From Toxoplasma gondii ME49 (Eukaryota > Apicomplexa > Conoidasida > Eucoccidiorida > Sarcocystidae): DNA of 64,000 nt. Where the stretch lies: contig NC_031480.1 in NCBI RefSeq assembly GCF_000006565.2, positions 388,144 through 452,143 of the forward strand, written 5' to 3'. Below, in pieces: positions 24,567 through 37,466 of this stretch. A program made the position numbers and the translations under genes. Position 1 is the stretch's first letter; each line of letters opens with the position of its first letter. A model generated the notes under the pieces. That model saw nothing but the letters and a program-made list of their open reading frames with translations. It was not told where the DNA came from and did not search any database.

Positions 24567-27500
24567 TCAGGCGGGTGCAGATTCAGCGAGGTGCATCGGG
24601 CACGATACAGAGGTGGGTGGGCATGGTGTGCCGATAACCGAGTCGTGCACTGCCGCCCTCTCAGCGTGTTCAAGACGCTTGCGAAGAAATGACACCTCGT
24701 GGTAAAGAACCATAGCCAAGATGATACACATGAGGAGAAAAGCTGCTGCCAAAAGGAAGAGACCGTGATATTGCCTGCACATCACAGTAATTCGTGATCA
24801 GGAAAAACACATGAAGTCGCGGTTTTCAAGAAAATGACAATCGACTAGGACTACAGCTGAAAAGGCCTCGCACAAATATGCTGATTGAGCACCACGTCAT
24901 CCGTATCATGTGGTGTGCGAACACCCCATGCTGACTGGGTCAAAGGCGCTGAGTCGCTAGTTACAAAAGCCACGTCTATAAAGCAGTGTGACCACAGATA
25001 ACGCTATCGCCTCGGGTCAGTTTGTTCCTTCCCGTTTTGTTTGTTTACACATATGCACTTATGCTCCGAGGGAAATAAAGTGACAACAATGAGAGTGACT
25101 TACTCAACGGGAGCCTGCCAAGGGAAGAAGTTCACTTCGCTTATCATAGAACCTAGTGTCCATCCAGGGGCTACACAGCTACTCTCGCTGCTCGCGCTGT
25201 TGACTGAGGCGAACGATATCTGAGAGGACTCGAGGGGAAAGCCGAAACCTTGCCGAAGAACAGCAAAACTCCAGATAGCCTTCCAGCACAACTTTTGAAG
25301 AGAAATCTGCAGAGGAATACAGCAGGCGCATCGCTTGAGAACATTGTAGACAGGAACGATCGGCCGGAAAGGTACCTATACGTCTTCCATCCACACCCAG
25401 GGCCGCAGTGGCTTCGCACCGGGGAATCTGGATAGAACAGGAGTAGCACCAAAAACAGCTACTAGAAGGAAAAGACGCAGCAATAAACAGAGGGAAGGCC
25501 GCAACGGTATGATTCGACTCAACGTCGGCTTATCGTGCCCGCAGCAATACGGGGAAAAACACACGTCGTTAGAAAGGGAATACCGCTTGTGAGATTAGAT
25601 CCGAGACGAAAGTGCCAGCCTAAGGCATGCGACACATGCCGCGTTACTTTGGGTGCAAGGTAGGGCAGCTGAGGCACACGCATCTGCTTTGCGTGTGCGA
25701 AGAATTACGACGCGTCAAATTGTCGACAAGTCAATCACCTAGTGTCCTTCCAGCTCATTTTTTCGGTACTAACATCGGCAAACGCGCGAAAGAAACCACG
25801 TCTCCTCATCCCCTTAAGACGTTTCAGTCGGAGACCGCAAACAGCCGTGGTTGCTGTGAGGAACTCAGAGAGGGACGTCGGGTTGACCAATCCGAGCGCA
25901 GCGTGAACCTTGCTAAACTGTCCGAATGCGATGAACCTAACAGAGAGGAAAAAAATTTGAACAGCCAGTAACACTGTGACCATTACACTCGTGATTGTGG
26001 TGTTCTGCTCCTTCTTGTCTCTCTTCAAAAATGTGAGTTTCGAGGTTTTCCATAGCTTACTTTCGGGATGCTGCGGAATTTCCCTTTTGATATGGTGAAT
26101 CTCTCAAGCCGCGATCAAAATGTTACGAAGCGAGAGACACTGTGGAATACTACTTAGTTGATGTTCGCCCTCGAATCGAGGTCTTACGTCGGCGGCGACC
26201 TACTTGCTGTCTTCAAGTCGGGGTTGGTACACACCGTTGAAAGAGCAACTGTTGATGAAGCAGAGGGAGTTGTGAAAAAGCCTGTGGCACGACATCGCCA
26301 AGTCAGTGGAGCGGCAGGAATACGGGTATCCAGAGGCGCCACGCATATTTATCACGTTCACAAACGCTCCGTCAGTGCAGTGTTGTCACATTGAGGACGA
26401 CACTAAAAAAATTCAGAAACCCTAAGGAGGTTCTCAAAGACAACTTGGTCGTTGTACCAGGAGTCACTCAGGGTTAAGCTTGAGTGCTATGTCTAGCGGT
26501 GGATTCAAGGTCAGACCACAAGGGCAAGAATACGTACACACACGAAGGAATCGACAGACGTGTTAGATTGATGATATGAGACAGTTAAGCGCCAAAGCAG
26601 CTGCCACAAGGGCAGGACAGAACGCATTACGACACATCAAACTTCTTGTGTGATGCCTCAGCAGAATATGTGTCAGCCGCCATATTGATCTCCAGCATCG
26701 TATGGCATTGCGGTTCCTATACTGACATACAAAAATTGCGGCAATGGAATCAGACTGCTTCGACGACTTACTTGTACGCTCTTTCTCGGCAAGCTTTGAA
26801 ATTGCCACTTCCGACAAATCGGACCACGACTGTCGCCTTCGGCTTTACATCCAAAGTGACTTCGACGCCGCCCTGCTTTCCTGTGCCAAAACCATCGTTC
26901 GGCGTGTTCTGTTCTTCTTCGTCAATGGGCCCTTCGGCACCTCCCTTAGATTTCCCTCGCTCTTTCTTCCTCTCATTTTCGTCTTCCTGGTCATTCCCCC
27001 GACTGTGCCTACTGGACCTGCTGCCCTTGCTTCCGTCCGCTCCCGCCTTGTCTCCTGGAGCAGGCGACGCTAAAGCTTCCCCGCCAGTTTCACGTTCTCG
27101 GTCACGTGGCACATCGTCTGAAGTCAACGCGACCTTCTGATCTAAGTGTTCGCCCGTAGCTGTTCCAGAATCAGGCACATTTACATTGAAATCAAGGAGA
27201 GCTGTGTCGGAAGAGCCGTTCGAAAGCGGCTGCATATCCTGTAGGCTATGACGCATTTTGACACCGTAAGGCGCCATTGACTTGATCGTTTTGAGAATGT
27301 CATTTTTTGCGTAGGCCGCAGCTTTCATGAAAGTTGTGATTTTATCGGTGTCTATGTCGGCATAAAACCGGCGCTCTGGGTAGGCCAAAGACGGCATTTG
27401 AAACGACCGCACACTGCCCCGGGGCAGACAGGGATGCACAGACGCCAGCGTGATTTCTGTTCTCTCCCCATTTTCCTTTTCGGAGAGTCTCCGTTGGCCT

Positions 27501-28894
27501 TGCTTCTTTCCCCGAATCTCCGGACGGTTAGCTCCCCTCGTACCGGCATGGACCTCGCCGCTGCGTTGCTGCTCAGAGTCCAGCGACGGATACAAGGAAG
27601 TCCGGCGGGAAAGGATGATAGGTTTCGATGCCGCTTTCTCTATGAAATCTGGGTCTTCTCGAAGGCGTTCGACTAAGGCCTCGACACCCAGCATGGTGCT
27701 GACGCGATTCAAGGCATCAGACCACCCGTAGCCGAGGAAGGAGTGCGAGTAAAGGCGAATCGATTTGTTGCCAAGATGGACGCCAATGAAGTCCTCCAGA
27801 ACCGACGTGTGCAGCGGAGAAAAGGTTATCTGCATAGACGCGCCTCCCATGTCCAGCGCCCCCACAGTTTTCTCGGGGTCGTCCGAGAGGCTTCCGCAGG
27901 CACTGTTGACGGCTAGCCAGCCGTAGAATCCCTCTTCTTCGCCAGAGATAACGCGGGCCCAAGACGGGTCGAACTTGAAGGGATTCACCGAGGGGTCTTC
28001 CAGGGCCGTTCGCAGACTCGCCATGAGGGCATCTCGCGTCCCTTGACTTAGATTTCGCATCCCGCCTGTAGCCTTCACGAAAAGCGGAATTTCTCCCCAG
28101 ACAGACGTCGGCACACCTCGTCGAGCCAAGCACACCTGGCACTCATCCAGCATCGACTTGAACGCCTTCCTAGCGCCTGGGAAGTCGTCGGCGAAGCTGC
28201 TCAGCGCAGGCGCGGAGTTGCCCCCACAAACGGGCTGGGGAATCGTGACCGGTCCCGTCAGGGGATGTCGAGGATCGAAGCGGCGCGCTTTCCACGAGAA
28301 AACTGTGACGCGAGAGCCATGCGACCCCGCGTCGATCACGATCCCATAGTCTAGCAACCCCTGTTCTGAGAAATAGAACGACGTTGCCGCGGACCAGACA
28401 AGCCACAAAAACAGAAAGAGCAGCGGCGTCAGAAACCACCAGAAGAGCTGCTTCCACAGCGCGCGCCTAACCCAACCCCTAAAACTCCAGGAAACGAACT
28501 GCGGGGCGAAGGGTCTCGCTGACTCAGTGGCTTCGAAATAACAGTTGTGGTACGGGTGCTGCTCGCGGGTGTCTGAAGGGTCGACGCCTGCGCAGTCAGA
28601 AAGCAACGGCCACCGCCCGTCTCTGGTGGCAGCCTTGGAGTCGAGCAGACGACTGGTATTGTAACGACTTCTCTCTGCTGACCTAACAGTCCCCCCCGAG
28701 AGGAAAGCGCCGTAAGTTTGGCTCGAAGCCACTGCTGTCACCGAACACGCAACGCAGTCCGGACAGATTGGCGAAGAATATCCAGAGCCGTTTGGCCTCA
28801 CGGAAGAGCGAGTGTACCGAGAAGGCGCATTCTCTCGATCATGCCCTGCATGTGCAAAATCATCGACGCCAGCCTCGAAATCCCCGTGTGCCAT
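24567..28894 (-). CDS. CD39/GDA1-family NTPDase (apyrase), two membrane segments
   Basis: This enzyme should hydrolyse nucleoside tri- or diphosphates on the lumenal or outer face of a membrane. Exons are 26772-28894, 26204-26281, 25774-25936, 25104-25306 and 24567-24774. All phases agree, giving 924 residues. Apyrase regions occur in order: YGIVIDAGSHGSRVTVF (about 184-200), PLFVKATGGMR (about 271), ARVISGEEEGFYGWLAVN (about 313-330, with the catalytic Glu) and GALDMGGASMQITF (about 345). The small exons supply NSCSFNGVYQP, FIAFGQFSKV, LSEFLTATTAVC, LRQGFGF and PGWTLGSM, the C-terminal signature of this family. One membrane segment lies at about 145-173 and a second near the C-terminus (LFLLAAAFLLMCIILAMVLY), the bitopic layout of CD39. 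About 110 charged, disordered residues precede GSGNFKAC. The Met at 28894 sits in GAAAATGGC, better than the one at 28936. The donor at 25774 (GAT/GTTAGT) is the least certain join. It differs from secreted NTPases that lack the C-terminal anchor. Confidence 0.9.
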
Positions 28895-31800
28895 TTTCAA
28901 CAATGAACCCTCTGGACAGGGAAGGTTTGCAATCACAAAGCTGCATACGTATAGAGAGGTGACAGGAGGGCTGTGTTGGCTACACCGCCACAGAAGAGGA
29001 CCAGAATTATGGGACCCAACAGGGCATTCCCGCCGCTGTGAACAAATATGAAGAGCTACTTATCGAGAACAGCGGCCCTTCTGAGGAAAGGGCAGTGAAT
29101 GATATAACACGGCTTTTTTACATGTCTCAACAGCATCAAGTGCTGGACTGTGCACGATGAAGATACATGCAGTTCAGATTTCTTGCGGACAAACAGTTCC
29201 AGCCTTTCCTGTCGATAATTTCCGTGCTCTCGTTGTCTCGGTAGTTCTGACGAAAACGTTTTTCCCGTCGTCTGCGCTGCTGAATTGTGAAGGAAACAGA
29301 CGAGTGACCGGGATCGCATATACCGCAAACGACGGTTAGGGGCGTCGCCCTGTTTGCGGTGGACCCGGTCTCTGACCGTAGGTAAAATAGACAAAGTGTG
29401 ACCAGAGAATAGGCCAAGCTCACATGATTTTCTTCGCCCTCGAAAAAATGGAAAAAGTGACATACACGGGACAGCACAACATGCTTGCAGGCGACGGCCG
29501 GTCCACACTGCAGAATTTCACGTTGCGAATGGATATCTAGCAACGGCAGCACCATCGGTATCACCTCCACATAAAAGACTTCATCCTTATTGTTTTCCGG
29601 CTAGAAAACTGAACCTCCAAGGTTTGCTCTATGGTGTGACACAGGTGAACTCTGGTGAGCCCACTCCGAAGCCACATGAAAAAACGGACACGCTTGGACC
29701 ACCGCAGACACAGGGTTGCGAGAGTCTCGCAACAGTATGGTTCATAGTTCCATTTTAAAAATTGTCAATACGAGGCGACTTTAACTTTTTATCGATAGCG
29801 AAGCGCTTTTACGGCCGACGACTCGGTTTTCTGCAAAACCACTTGCCATGGGCGCCACGGCACTGTCCACGTTACACCGTCGCCTGCTTGAAGTGTCGCA
29901 AAACCCCTGGAGAGAATCTCATGAGGAAACGTAAAATTTGGGATTTGCAGAGTCGAGAATGCCAGAACTTAAAAATGCGACACTCCTCAACCCTTGCCAC
30001 TTTCTGGAGACTGCTGCATCGCCTTTGGGAGACAAATTCGTACCACGCGCCCCCACCGTCGCGGATTTTCAGTATTTACGATTGTCGCCAATGTCACATG
30101 ACTGCCCAGAGGGAAGCAGTCTTGATGAGCTTCAACGGGAAAGACTCGGACACAAACTGCAGGGTGGAAAGGAACCCGATTCCAGCAAACTCCGGTCGCC
30201 GTGGAGACAGTGCGAGGCTGTACGAGCCGACGAAGCGATGTAATCCCGCTTGACCAGTACTACAACTTAGTTGTTTTTTCCTGCAAATGATGTCTCTTCC
30301 ATCGTAGCCAAGATGCACCCGCAAGTGGGCTTCCACGCCCTTTCGACGGCTGACAGAAGTTTGCGTATTCTCCGGAGAGATGAGACAAGCATGACGCCTT
30401 AGATGCACAGCGTCTTCCCTTTACGCCTTGTCGGTACCGTACACTGTTGCTTGTGTGTCAGTCGCTGCTTCGAGATTGCATCCAACGCCTTCCTCGCGGC
30501 TCCGTTTGCAAGCCGTCTTGGCACAGACCAGGGTTCCGGAAAGTGCCACGAGACCTCCCACTTTTCTTACACTTTGTTTCACGCTTTTGAGGGTTGGTTG
30601 GTTTCAAGTTTTACACATTTGGGGGGAATCAGGAGGAGATTCCCCTTCGACCGGAAGCGCGTGTAAATCCGGAGCTATGGGTTCTTACGCAGCAGGCGAC
30701 CGCAGAGGACGAAGAGAGTTTCGGAAACGTCCTATTTTTCTTCTTATCCGAATGAATTTTTTGATAACATACGGAAAGATTTTTAAAGAAAGTCTTTTCG
30801 GAGAGCGAGCTTTGAGGTTCGAGGACAAAGAAAATGGTGACAGGCTGTCTCTGTACCGGTGACCTTTCTCGCACGCGCCAGACACACCACACAGTCGCAG
30901 GGATGTAAGCTATGCAGAGAAGCAGGCTGGGTCGTTTTCCACGAGTAAAAAGGACACACAGATTTCGATTCATAGCGTGAACTTCGTTCACTGTTACATG
31001 ACCCAGATCATTGGGTGCATTTGTGGACATGGCTCTCGACAAACATTAGGGTTCCTGAGAGGATCAATTTCAGGCAGAGATCCGAATGGCCGTACTATCG
31101 TGTCTGTTCTACTTTTCCCCGTCGATCTATCACTTGAATTACGGCACGCCAGCCCATAGGTGCTGCGCAAGAAATGAGGCTTTGCCGTTGTTTTTGTAAT
31201 ATTTCTTCCGCCTGCACTCAGTGAGTCCACACGTCGCGTCAAAGGCGCACCAGAAAGTGGTTATGGTCTTTCGACCAAGAGCGAAGGAACAAATGGTGAA
31301 ATTGAGTGTTCACCACTACTGTGTCTCGCGCATGATCTCCGAATACTAGGTGTGGACTAACAAGCACCCACCGTTCGGTGTCCTCACGAGAAACGACCCA
31401 TGTGATGCCGCCTCAAGAGGCAGTTTAGTTGATTGTTAGTTCGTCGGTCAACTTACAAGGCGACGCCGTCAGGTATCGTAATGCGACTCATTTGAGTACA
31501 AGGAATTGTCAGCCTTGGGAAGCACATATGCAGAAACATGATTTCTGACCACGCACTGACCGGTAAGCATTTGAGGTTCTGCCGAAAGCCCCACTTGGTG
31601 GAGCGCCAACAGTGTCCTTTTCCTGTACTGACTGTCAGCTAGTTAAGCTATTCAAGACAGTGCTGCCTATGCATAAGCTCTCGAAAAGACGCCGTGTGTG
31701 TTTGTGGAAACGCGAACATAATGAAACTAGTCAGTGCCGCCGTCGCATCCGGTGCGCAGCCCACTGTTCGTGAGTCCCCGTCGACCTGGTCCGATATGGA

Positions 31801-32400
31801 ACGGTGTTTTTCGCATTACTCCAAATGATCTAACGAAGCTCTCACCTTAGCAAGCAACTGAAGGTGCACTAGGCAGTGGCGGTCCAGCAAAAGTTCTCGC
31901 GCAACCGCGTGAAAAGAGAAAGACACATTTGCAGGCAAAATTGAGCAGGATCACTGGCGGTCAAACGTTTGACTTCCTTGATGGCTTGCGACAGAACATT
32001 TTCGACGTATGTTACTATCGGACCACTGAATTATATTTCGCTGTGATACCCCTCTTCATGTGATACGCCTCTTCGCTAAAAAGACACTAGAGCGTTCCAC
32101 TATTTCACGAAGCAGCCAAATTTCCGTACGCCTTCTTTGTTGAAGCCACATTAACACAAGCCCTCTGCACACATATGCGCACATATACATGTGTATACAT
32201 CCACAGTCTAGAAGCATGTGGCAGCTCCGAGCGCGGGCCGTGGAGCAGAGAGACGATGTCGCCACACCCATCATCAAGCGACTGACGGAAAACGGCTGTA
32301 CGCAGAAGACTCGCGCGGATTTCAGAGAACACACCAGAAAAGAAGAGGCGGCCACGTCTGCGCCAGCATAGCGACGCAGCTTAATGTCTCGTGAAAGGAT
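28895..32400. other. Spacer upstream of NTPDase and downstream of the six-exon gene
   Basis: About 3.5 kb should contain the NTPDase promoter and 5' UTR at the low end and the 3' UTR of the minus-strand orphan gene at the high end. The longest frames (29762-30253 and 30428-30862, plus) are 163 and 144 codons. They are Arg/Cys-rich, overlap other frames and show no domain. I see no supportable gene. Confidence 0.4.
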
Positions 32401-35400
32401 TTACGAAGCAGTGCCTTCCTTCACGGTAGCTCCCACGAGGGAGCACCGAACCGTCCATGGAACTGGATTCTCGTTCTCAACAGACTCTCGATTCTGCAAC
32501 AGCTGTACCTGCAGATTTCACCAATTCCCAACGGCTGCTAACTGCAGAGCGCGCGAGTCGCTCGACTAGAAACCACAGCCATGGAAGCCGCCTCCAGTCA
32601 TCTTCATCAACTTCTTCTCCCCCAGCTGTGCCTCGAAAACCAGGCCAGCCTTGCGAGCCTAAAGGAAGATGCAAGAGATTGAAAAGAACCAGCTCCGAAC
32701 CATCCACTGCAAGGAAGAACTCAGTGGTCTTTACTAAATGCTTCGAGTAGAACAATGACGCACAAACACAGTCGCCTGTTGCTCCGGGGTTGCGCTCCGT
32801 CATCTCGGCTTTACGATCGAGCCGTTGCAGATACGAGAAAACTGTGCACTCGAAATCACCCTAGGTACAGTTGCTGTCATCACAAGAATACTCGAACGGG
32901 AGAGAACTCACCAAACGAACCCGCAGCACCCAAAAGACAACAACGGATACGCCACTGTCGACGGCGGCAAATGAATACAAGGCGAAACACCTGTGTCCTT
33001 TTTGCATCTCCACTATACATGACACAGACTCTCGCCCTCGTACCTCGTGAACAGCAGCCTGCAACTCCTCAACAGTCATTGCCTCTCGCAGCTTCCTTCG
33101 AACCATGTCTCCAATCATATCTTCATCTTCGCCATTGGCAGAAACCTGCTGGGGTGGAGGCTGTTGCCGCAGACGAGCCTCGCCTCGCTTGTCGTTGCGA
33201 ATGACCGTGTCGTATTGCCCTTGTTTCGACCCAGGTCCCCGCTTGTTGTTCTGCTGCTTCCCATGCTGAGAGGACACCTTGCCTAAATGCAAAAAGCGAA
33301 TAATTCCAATCCGTTGCATGGAACGGCGTTTTAGGCAGACATATGCAGGGGGTTCGATGGAAGGAGATATTCCGGAAGAGAGGTACTCCAGAAAATATAC
33401 CCATGTAGCCCTGGACTATGTTTCACCGAGGGACGCTTTTCTCAGCTGCGTGTGTCGGCTTCACCAGCTCCTGCACCCGCGCTGCGGTCGAATCGTCGAT
33501 GCACAGTTGTAGCGTCTACCCCACTCGTTTAGCGCCTCCACAAAAAATTCTTAGAAGTCGCTGTTTGCCTCCGTTTGCGTTTGGCTCTCACACCCTTTTA
33601 CCTCTGTCTAGCCGTACACCTGCTTATTCTTTGCAAATTCTGCAATCTGCAAGCACCTGTCTACCGCAGGATCCCATTCTCTGATGGTCTGTGTGTCACT
33701 TTATGCCTGCCACATTCTCTGCCCCCATTGGTTTTCGCTTGAGTCTCACCCACCACTGTGTTAACAGGCAACAATTACGATGACAACTACTTTAGAAAGA
33801 AAACAAATTTCAACACCTTGTTTGATACATAACAGAGTACACAACGCAGCCTAAAGGCGGCAATCAATGTACATATAGACGCAGCCGAATACCACACATG
33901 AATACAGAACAAAGGTAATCAGGGGAACAGAGCACAACTAAGCTAATAATTGTACAAAATTTAGGGCTCATTCAACACGGCGTATATATGTATCGATCAG
34001 ATTGTGAACTTACCAACACCTGCATCTCGGCCAGCAACCGGGACCTTGTTGGGCTTGGTGTTCCCTCTGGAAGCGCCCTTCGATCGGTCAAACTCGTCGG
34101 ACCGACTGCCAACGTCCCGAGGGGGTGCAGTCTCAGCAGCGCTCTCTGGCGCATTGGCGTCTTGGCCTTTTTGCACATAAGCGATTCGAACAGATCCCGA
34201 GCTGCCTCCGCCCCTCCCAGAGCCTCCCAGCTTTCGCTGAGTGCCGTTGCCGCGGCGGCTGTTGCATGCATTCGCGCTTCCCCCATGAGAAACTTCGTGT
34301 GCGGCGGAGGGGCTGGAAGAGACCTCGGGGCTACACCTGCGAAAAGGTGAGCGGCAGTGAAACGAATGCCATCACCGGGAGTTTGCTAGTATTTTCGTGT
34401 CACCAACGTACGTAACATGAACGATCAAAAACGACCAAACGTTTTTGACGTAGTAACACAGAGGATTAAGCCGCAAGTGTGCGCGGCAAGCCTGTCTTGC
34501 CCAGTTCTTGTTGATACCATACTCTCACAATGGAGTTGCTGTTCGCTTCTTCCACACTTTCTGGACAGTGGATGGGAATCGTTCGCGGGGAAGTCAGCGT
34601 ATAAGTCCATGATTAAGTATCACCAAATCTTTAATAAACGATTTCTACTTCGCGGATTCGTATAAAAAATGTGAGGTGGTTTTCGATATGCACACAGATA
34701 CATGTGCCCACTGCACGGCTGATTTATGTGTGACTTCGCAGTTTCAGCGGAACCCTAGGCTATCCCAGAGCACAAGGCGACGGAAAGCGATGAAAAAACG
34801 TGGACGGAAACCGAGTTCTCAGCCATCCTGGGCTTGTTAAGGTGAACCTAGTCCACGAAGGTTAAGTCACACATGAAGAATACCATAGACTACGATTTTG
34901 CAGGCTCGGACCGTCTGAAAGTATTTAGTTTTCGTTGAAATATTGGACTTACCTTTAGATGATACAGCATTCAGAATACGTTTTCGCTAAATCGGTGACC
35001 CACGCTCAAGAATTCCTCACGGTTTCACCGGTGCTTCTATATTTGTGAGGAAACAAAGTTTTATTTCCGAAAAAAATGACCATCTTTTAGGGATGAGAAT
35101 CGATTTCTCAGGTAAATCACTTGCTTCCCACCCCACGAAACCGCCGTGTTCTGCAGCTCATCAAGGCGTTCGCTTACCCCGGCTGAGGCGCTCGGGCATC
35201 GCGAGCCTCCTGCGCCGACGCTCGTGTGTTGTTCTTCTTCGACGCTAACTCCTTAGACTCTTTGTCTCCAACCACAAGAAGTGGAGAACTGGGAGGGAAA
35301 AGCGCAGTCAGTTCAGCTGTAGGTACAGCGGAAGGATGCGCCTGATAAGAGCAGACAGACGTGATGGAGTGGACGGCGGGTACGTCGCTTGATCACTTGC

Positions 35401-37466
35401 AGCGTTACACGTTTCCACTAGCAACTCATCCACGCACACTATCAATTTAAACCAAACCACATGTCAACCTCGACTTTGTCTGTGGTAACTACGGGACTTC
35501 AATTTGAACCGACAATCACACGGCGCACGACCCTTGTGTTGATTGGCATTCGCCTGCAGGGTTCAGACTTGTTTTCGACCTGGCAAAGGACAACTCAGGA
35601 ACGATGCTCATTGTATGCGGGAGGGACTCGACATGTTTCTACACCGAAAATCATGTGACACTTTTGGTTTATTCGTTGCAATGACCTCTATAATCCGAAT
35701 AATAACATGCATCACTGTAGCCTTTATAGACACACTTCAGAAGCATCTTGTTAACTGAGGAGATCGCGCCCTACACAGGTCCGCATTAAGGCTCCAGTGA
35801 AACAACTCCATGGACGCTTGGATCGCAACTTCTTTGATCACGGTCGAAACAAAAGAAGCCAAGTAGAAAAAATGAAACGCCTTCTGTCGAGAGCTTGCCA
35901 GTAGATTTTTCTATTTGATTGAAGGAAACCTGCCAAGTCGAGACTCTCCGGCCCACATTTTCTGTCCGGCGCTTCCGCGAGGGGTCGATGACTCGTTACT
36001 TGGTTCTCTGGGAATTCTTATCCATATACAGCACTACCCAGCAGTCATTTGCCAATACTAGTACAGAACGTCTTGCACGCCACACAAGAGCTATATCTGA
36101 ATATGACGATCGAGATAGCCGCGTGAAAGTTTTTCCGAATTCCTCCACGCGACTTGAATCCGGTAAACAGAGACCTTCAAAGTCTACACCCGTAGTCCGC
36201 CTCGTAAGATGTATTCTCTCCTGAACGAAGTTGGTCGGCCTACCAGCGTCAGAGCCCAAATAGCCGAGAGGATTCGCTGAGCCTCGTCGACTGCGTCTTT
36301 CTGCTTCTGTCCTTGCCTCTGATGTACACAAACATGATTCATTCGACACATACACCGAAAATATTAAAAACATACAATCAATACCCTAGCTCCTTTCGAT
36401 AGCTTCAACAAATGAAACAGCTGGGAAGAACGACTTCAACACTCCGATGCCTCATGCGTGAAACACTGTCGCTACCCGGCCCGTTTGGAGCGCAGATAAC
36501 ATGGTCATTGGTGGGGAGAGGAAGTCTCGACAAAGTCTTGAGCTTCTCACATTGTCTCGGACTCGCAGGAGAATAAGATACCCCATCTGTTCTCTTCATG
36601 AAAAGCACAAGATTAACTTGTCTCCGGGAAATACAGTTTCAAGATCTAGACCAATACTCGGAGTCCAACACGATGGTCAGTGAAACTTGAATCCCGGAAA
36701 CACATCCAAGATCTAAGCCACACGTTCACCTTCAACATGGTGGTCATGCAAAACAGACTAGACGTTCACAATTTCATTTGGTACTGGAACGCTTTATGAA
36801 GTTCCTCGAGTACGTATCTGCAGTTCCGCGACACTCGTCCTTTTGCCAACTGTGTGAACAGCACAGTGTGACGTTCCTCCTGCTCCAGGAGATCGAGTGC
36901 ATTTTTGAAAAACGATTCTGCCAGTTCGATGTCTTGATCTTGCTAGCACCTGAGCAGCAACTTTCCCTTGCTACTACTCAGCACCATTGTCCTGCGAGTA
37001 CGGCGAACGATACCCCGATAATCTAACCTCCCGCTCGCCACCCCCAAAGTTGGGGTGTACACACACTCGAGCTCCGAGCGCTACGCACCTTAGCAGTCTT
37101 TTGACTCTTTCCCAGTCGCTTGCTCTGCGCCTCGACCCAGTCATCTTCTTCTTCGTCTCTGCCAGCGTCAGCGTCCTCCTCTCGCGACTGCGGCTGGTTC
37201 CGCCGCGGTTTCTGCTTGGAAGCAGCGGCGCCTTGTGCGTTTCCAGAGGTTCCTGACGCCACAGAAGTGCCTCTGGATCCCACGCCGTTCGCCTTCTTCA
37301 CATGCCCCGTGGGCGCCGACTCGCCGCTCGCCGGTTCTCCAGGCTTGACGGCAGAATCGACGCTGCCGCTGCTGCTGTCGGGCGACATCCGCGTGGCACC
37401 ACCGGCCGGTTTCGTCGCCGGTTCCGACGTCGAGGTCAGAGCCTCCGGAGCAAAGATGGACCACAT
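32401..37466 (-). CDS. Unrecognised six-exon, mostly disordered basic protein
   Basis: I reconstruct six exons: 37089-37466, 36244-36318, 35178-35341, 34014-34336, 33044-33282 and 32401-32508. Every donor and acceptor is canonical and every phase agrees, giving 428 residues and a stop at 32401-32403. I recognise no family. Residues 1-125 are Ser/Pro/Gly/Ala-rich and end in an acidic patch, REEDADAGRDEEEDDW, before a basic helix. A short helical, partly hydrophobic part follows (DEAQRILSAIWALTLAHPSA, then LFPPSSPLLVVGDKESKE). Next come Gly/Arg/Asn-rich stretches (GGSGRGGGSSG, NNKRGPGSKQGQ) and a predicted helix near the C-terminus (MVRRKLREAMTVEELQAAVH). The Gly-Arg and basic character would suit RNA or ribosome contact, but that is a guess. 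The last exon is the weakest, because plus-strand frames overlap it. Confidence 0.7.
36620..36760. repeat. Degenerate tandem duplication in intron 1 of the orphan gene
   Basis: Two neighbouring units of about 65-70 bases resemble each other. The first runs from about 36625 (CTCCGGGAAATACA, CAAGATCTAGACC, CAACACGATGGTCA) and the second from about 36692 (TCCCGGAAACACA, CAAGATCTAAGCC, CAACATGGTGGTCA). Matches keep their order and rough spacing, with scattered substitutions and small gaps. It lies within the 37088-36319 intron. Confidence 0.6.

Noticed and set aside
24567..25564. Separate small signal-peptide/membrane protein on the minus strand
   Set aside because: Phase and motifs (GWTLGSM, LRQGFGF) show that the 25104-25306 and 24567-24774 exons are the 3' end of the NTPDase; the hydrophobic frame at 25376-25564 is in an intron.
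29762..30253. 163-codon plus-strand frame
   Set aside because: Arg/Cys-rich, no hydrophobic or domain signal, overlapped by another frame; looks like chance.
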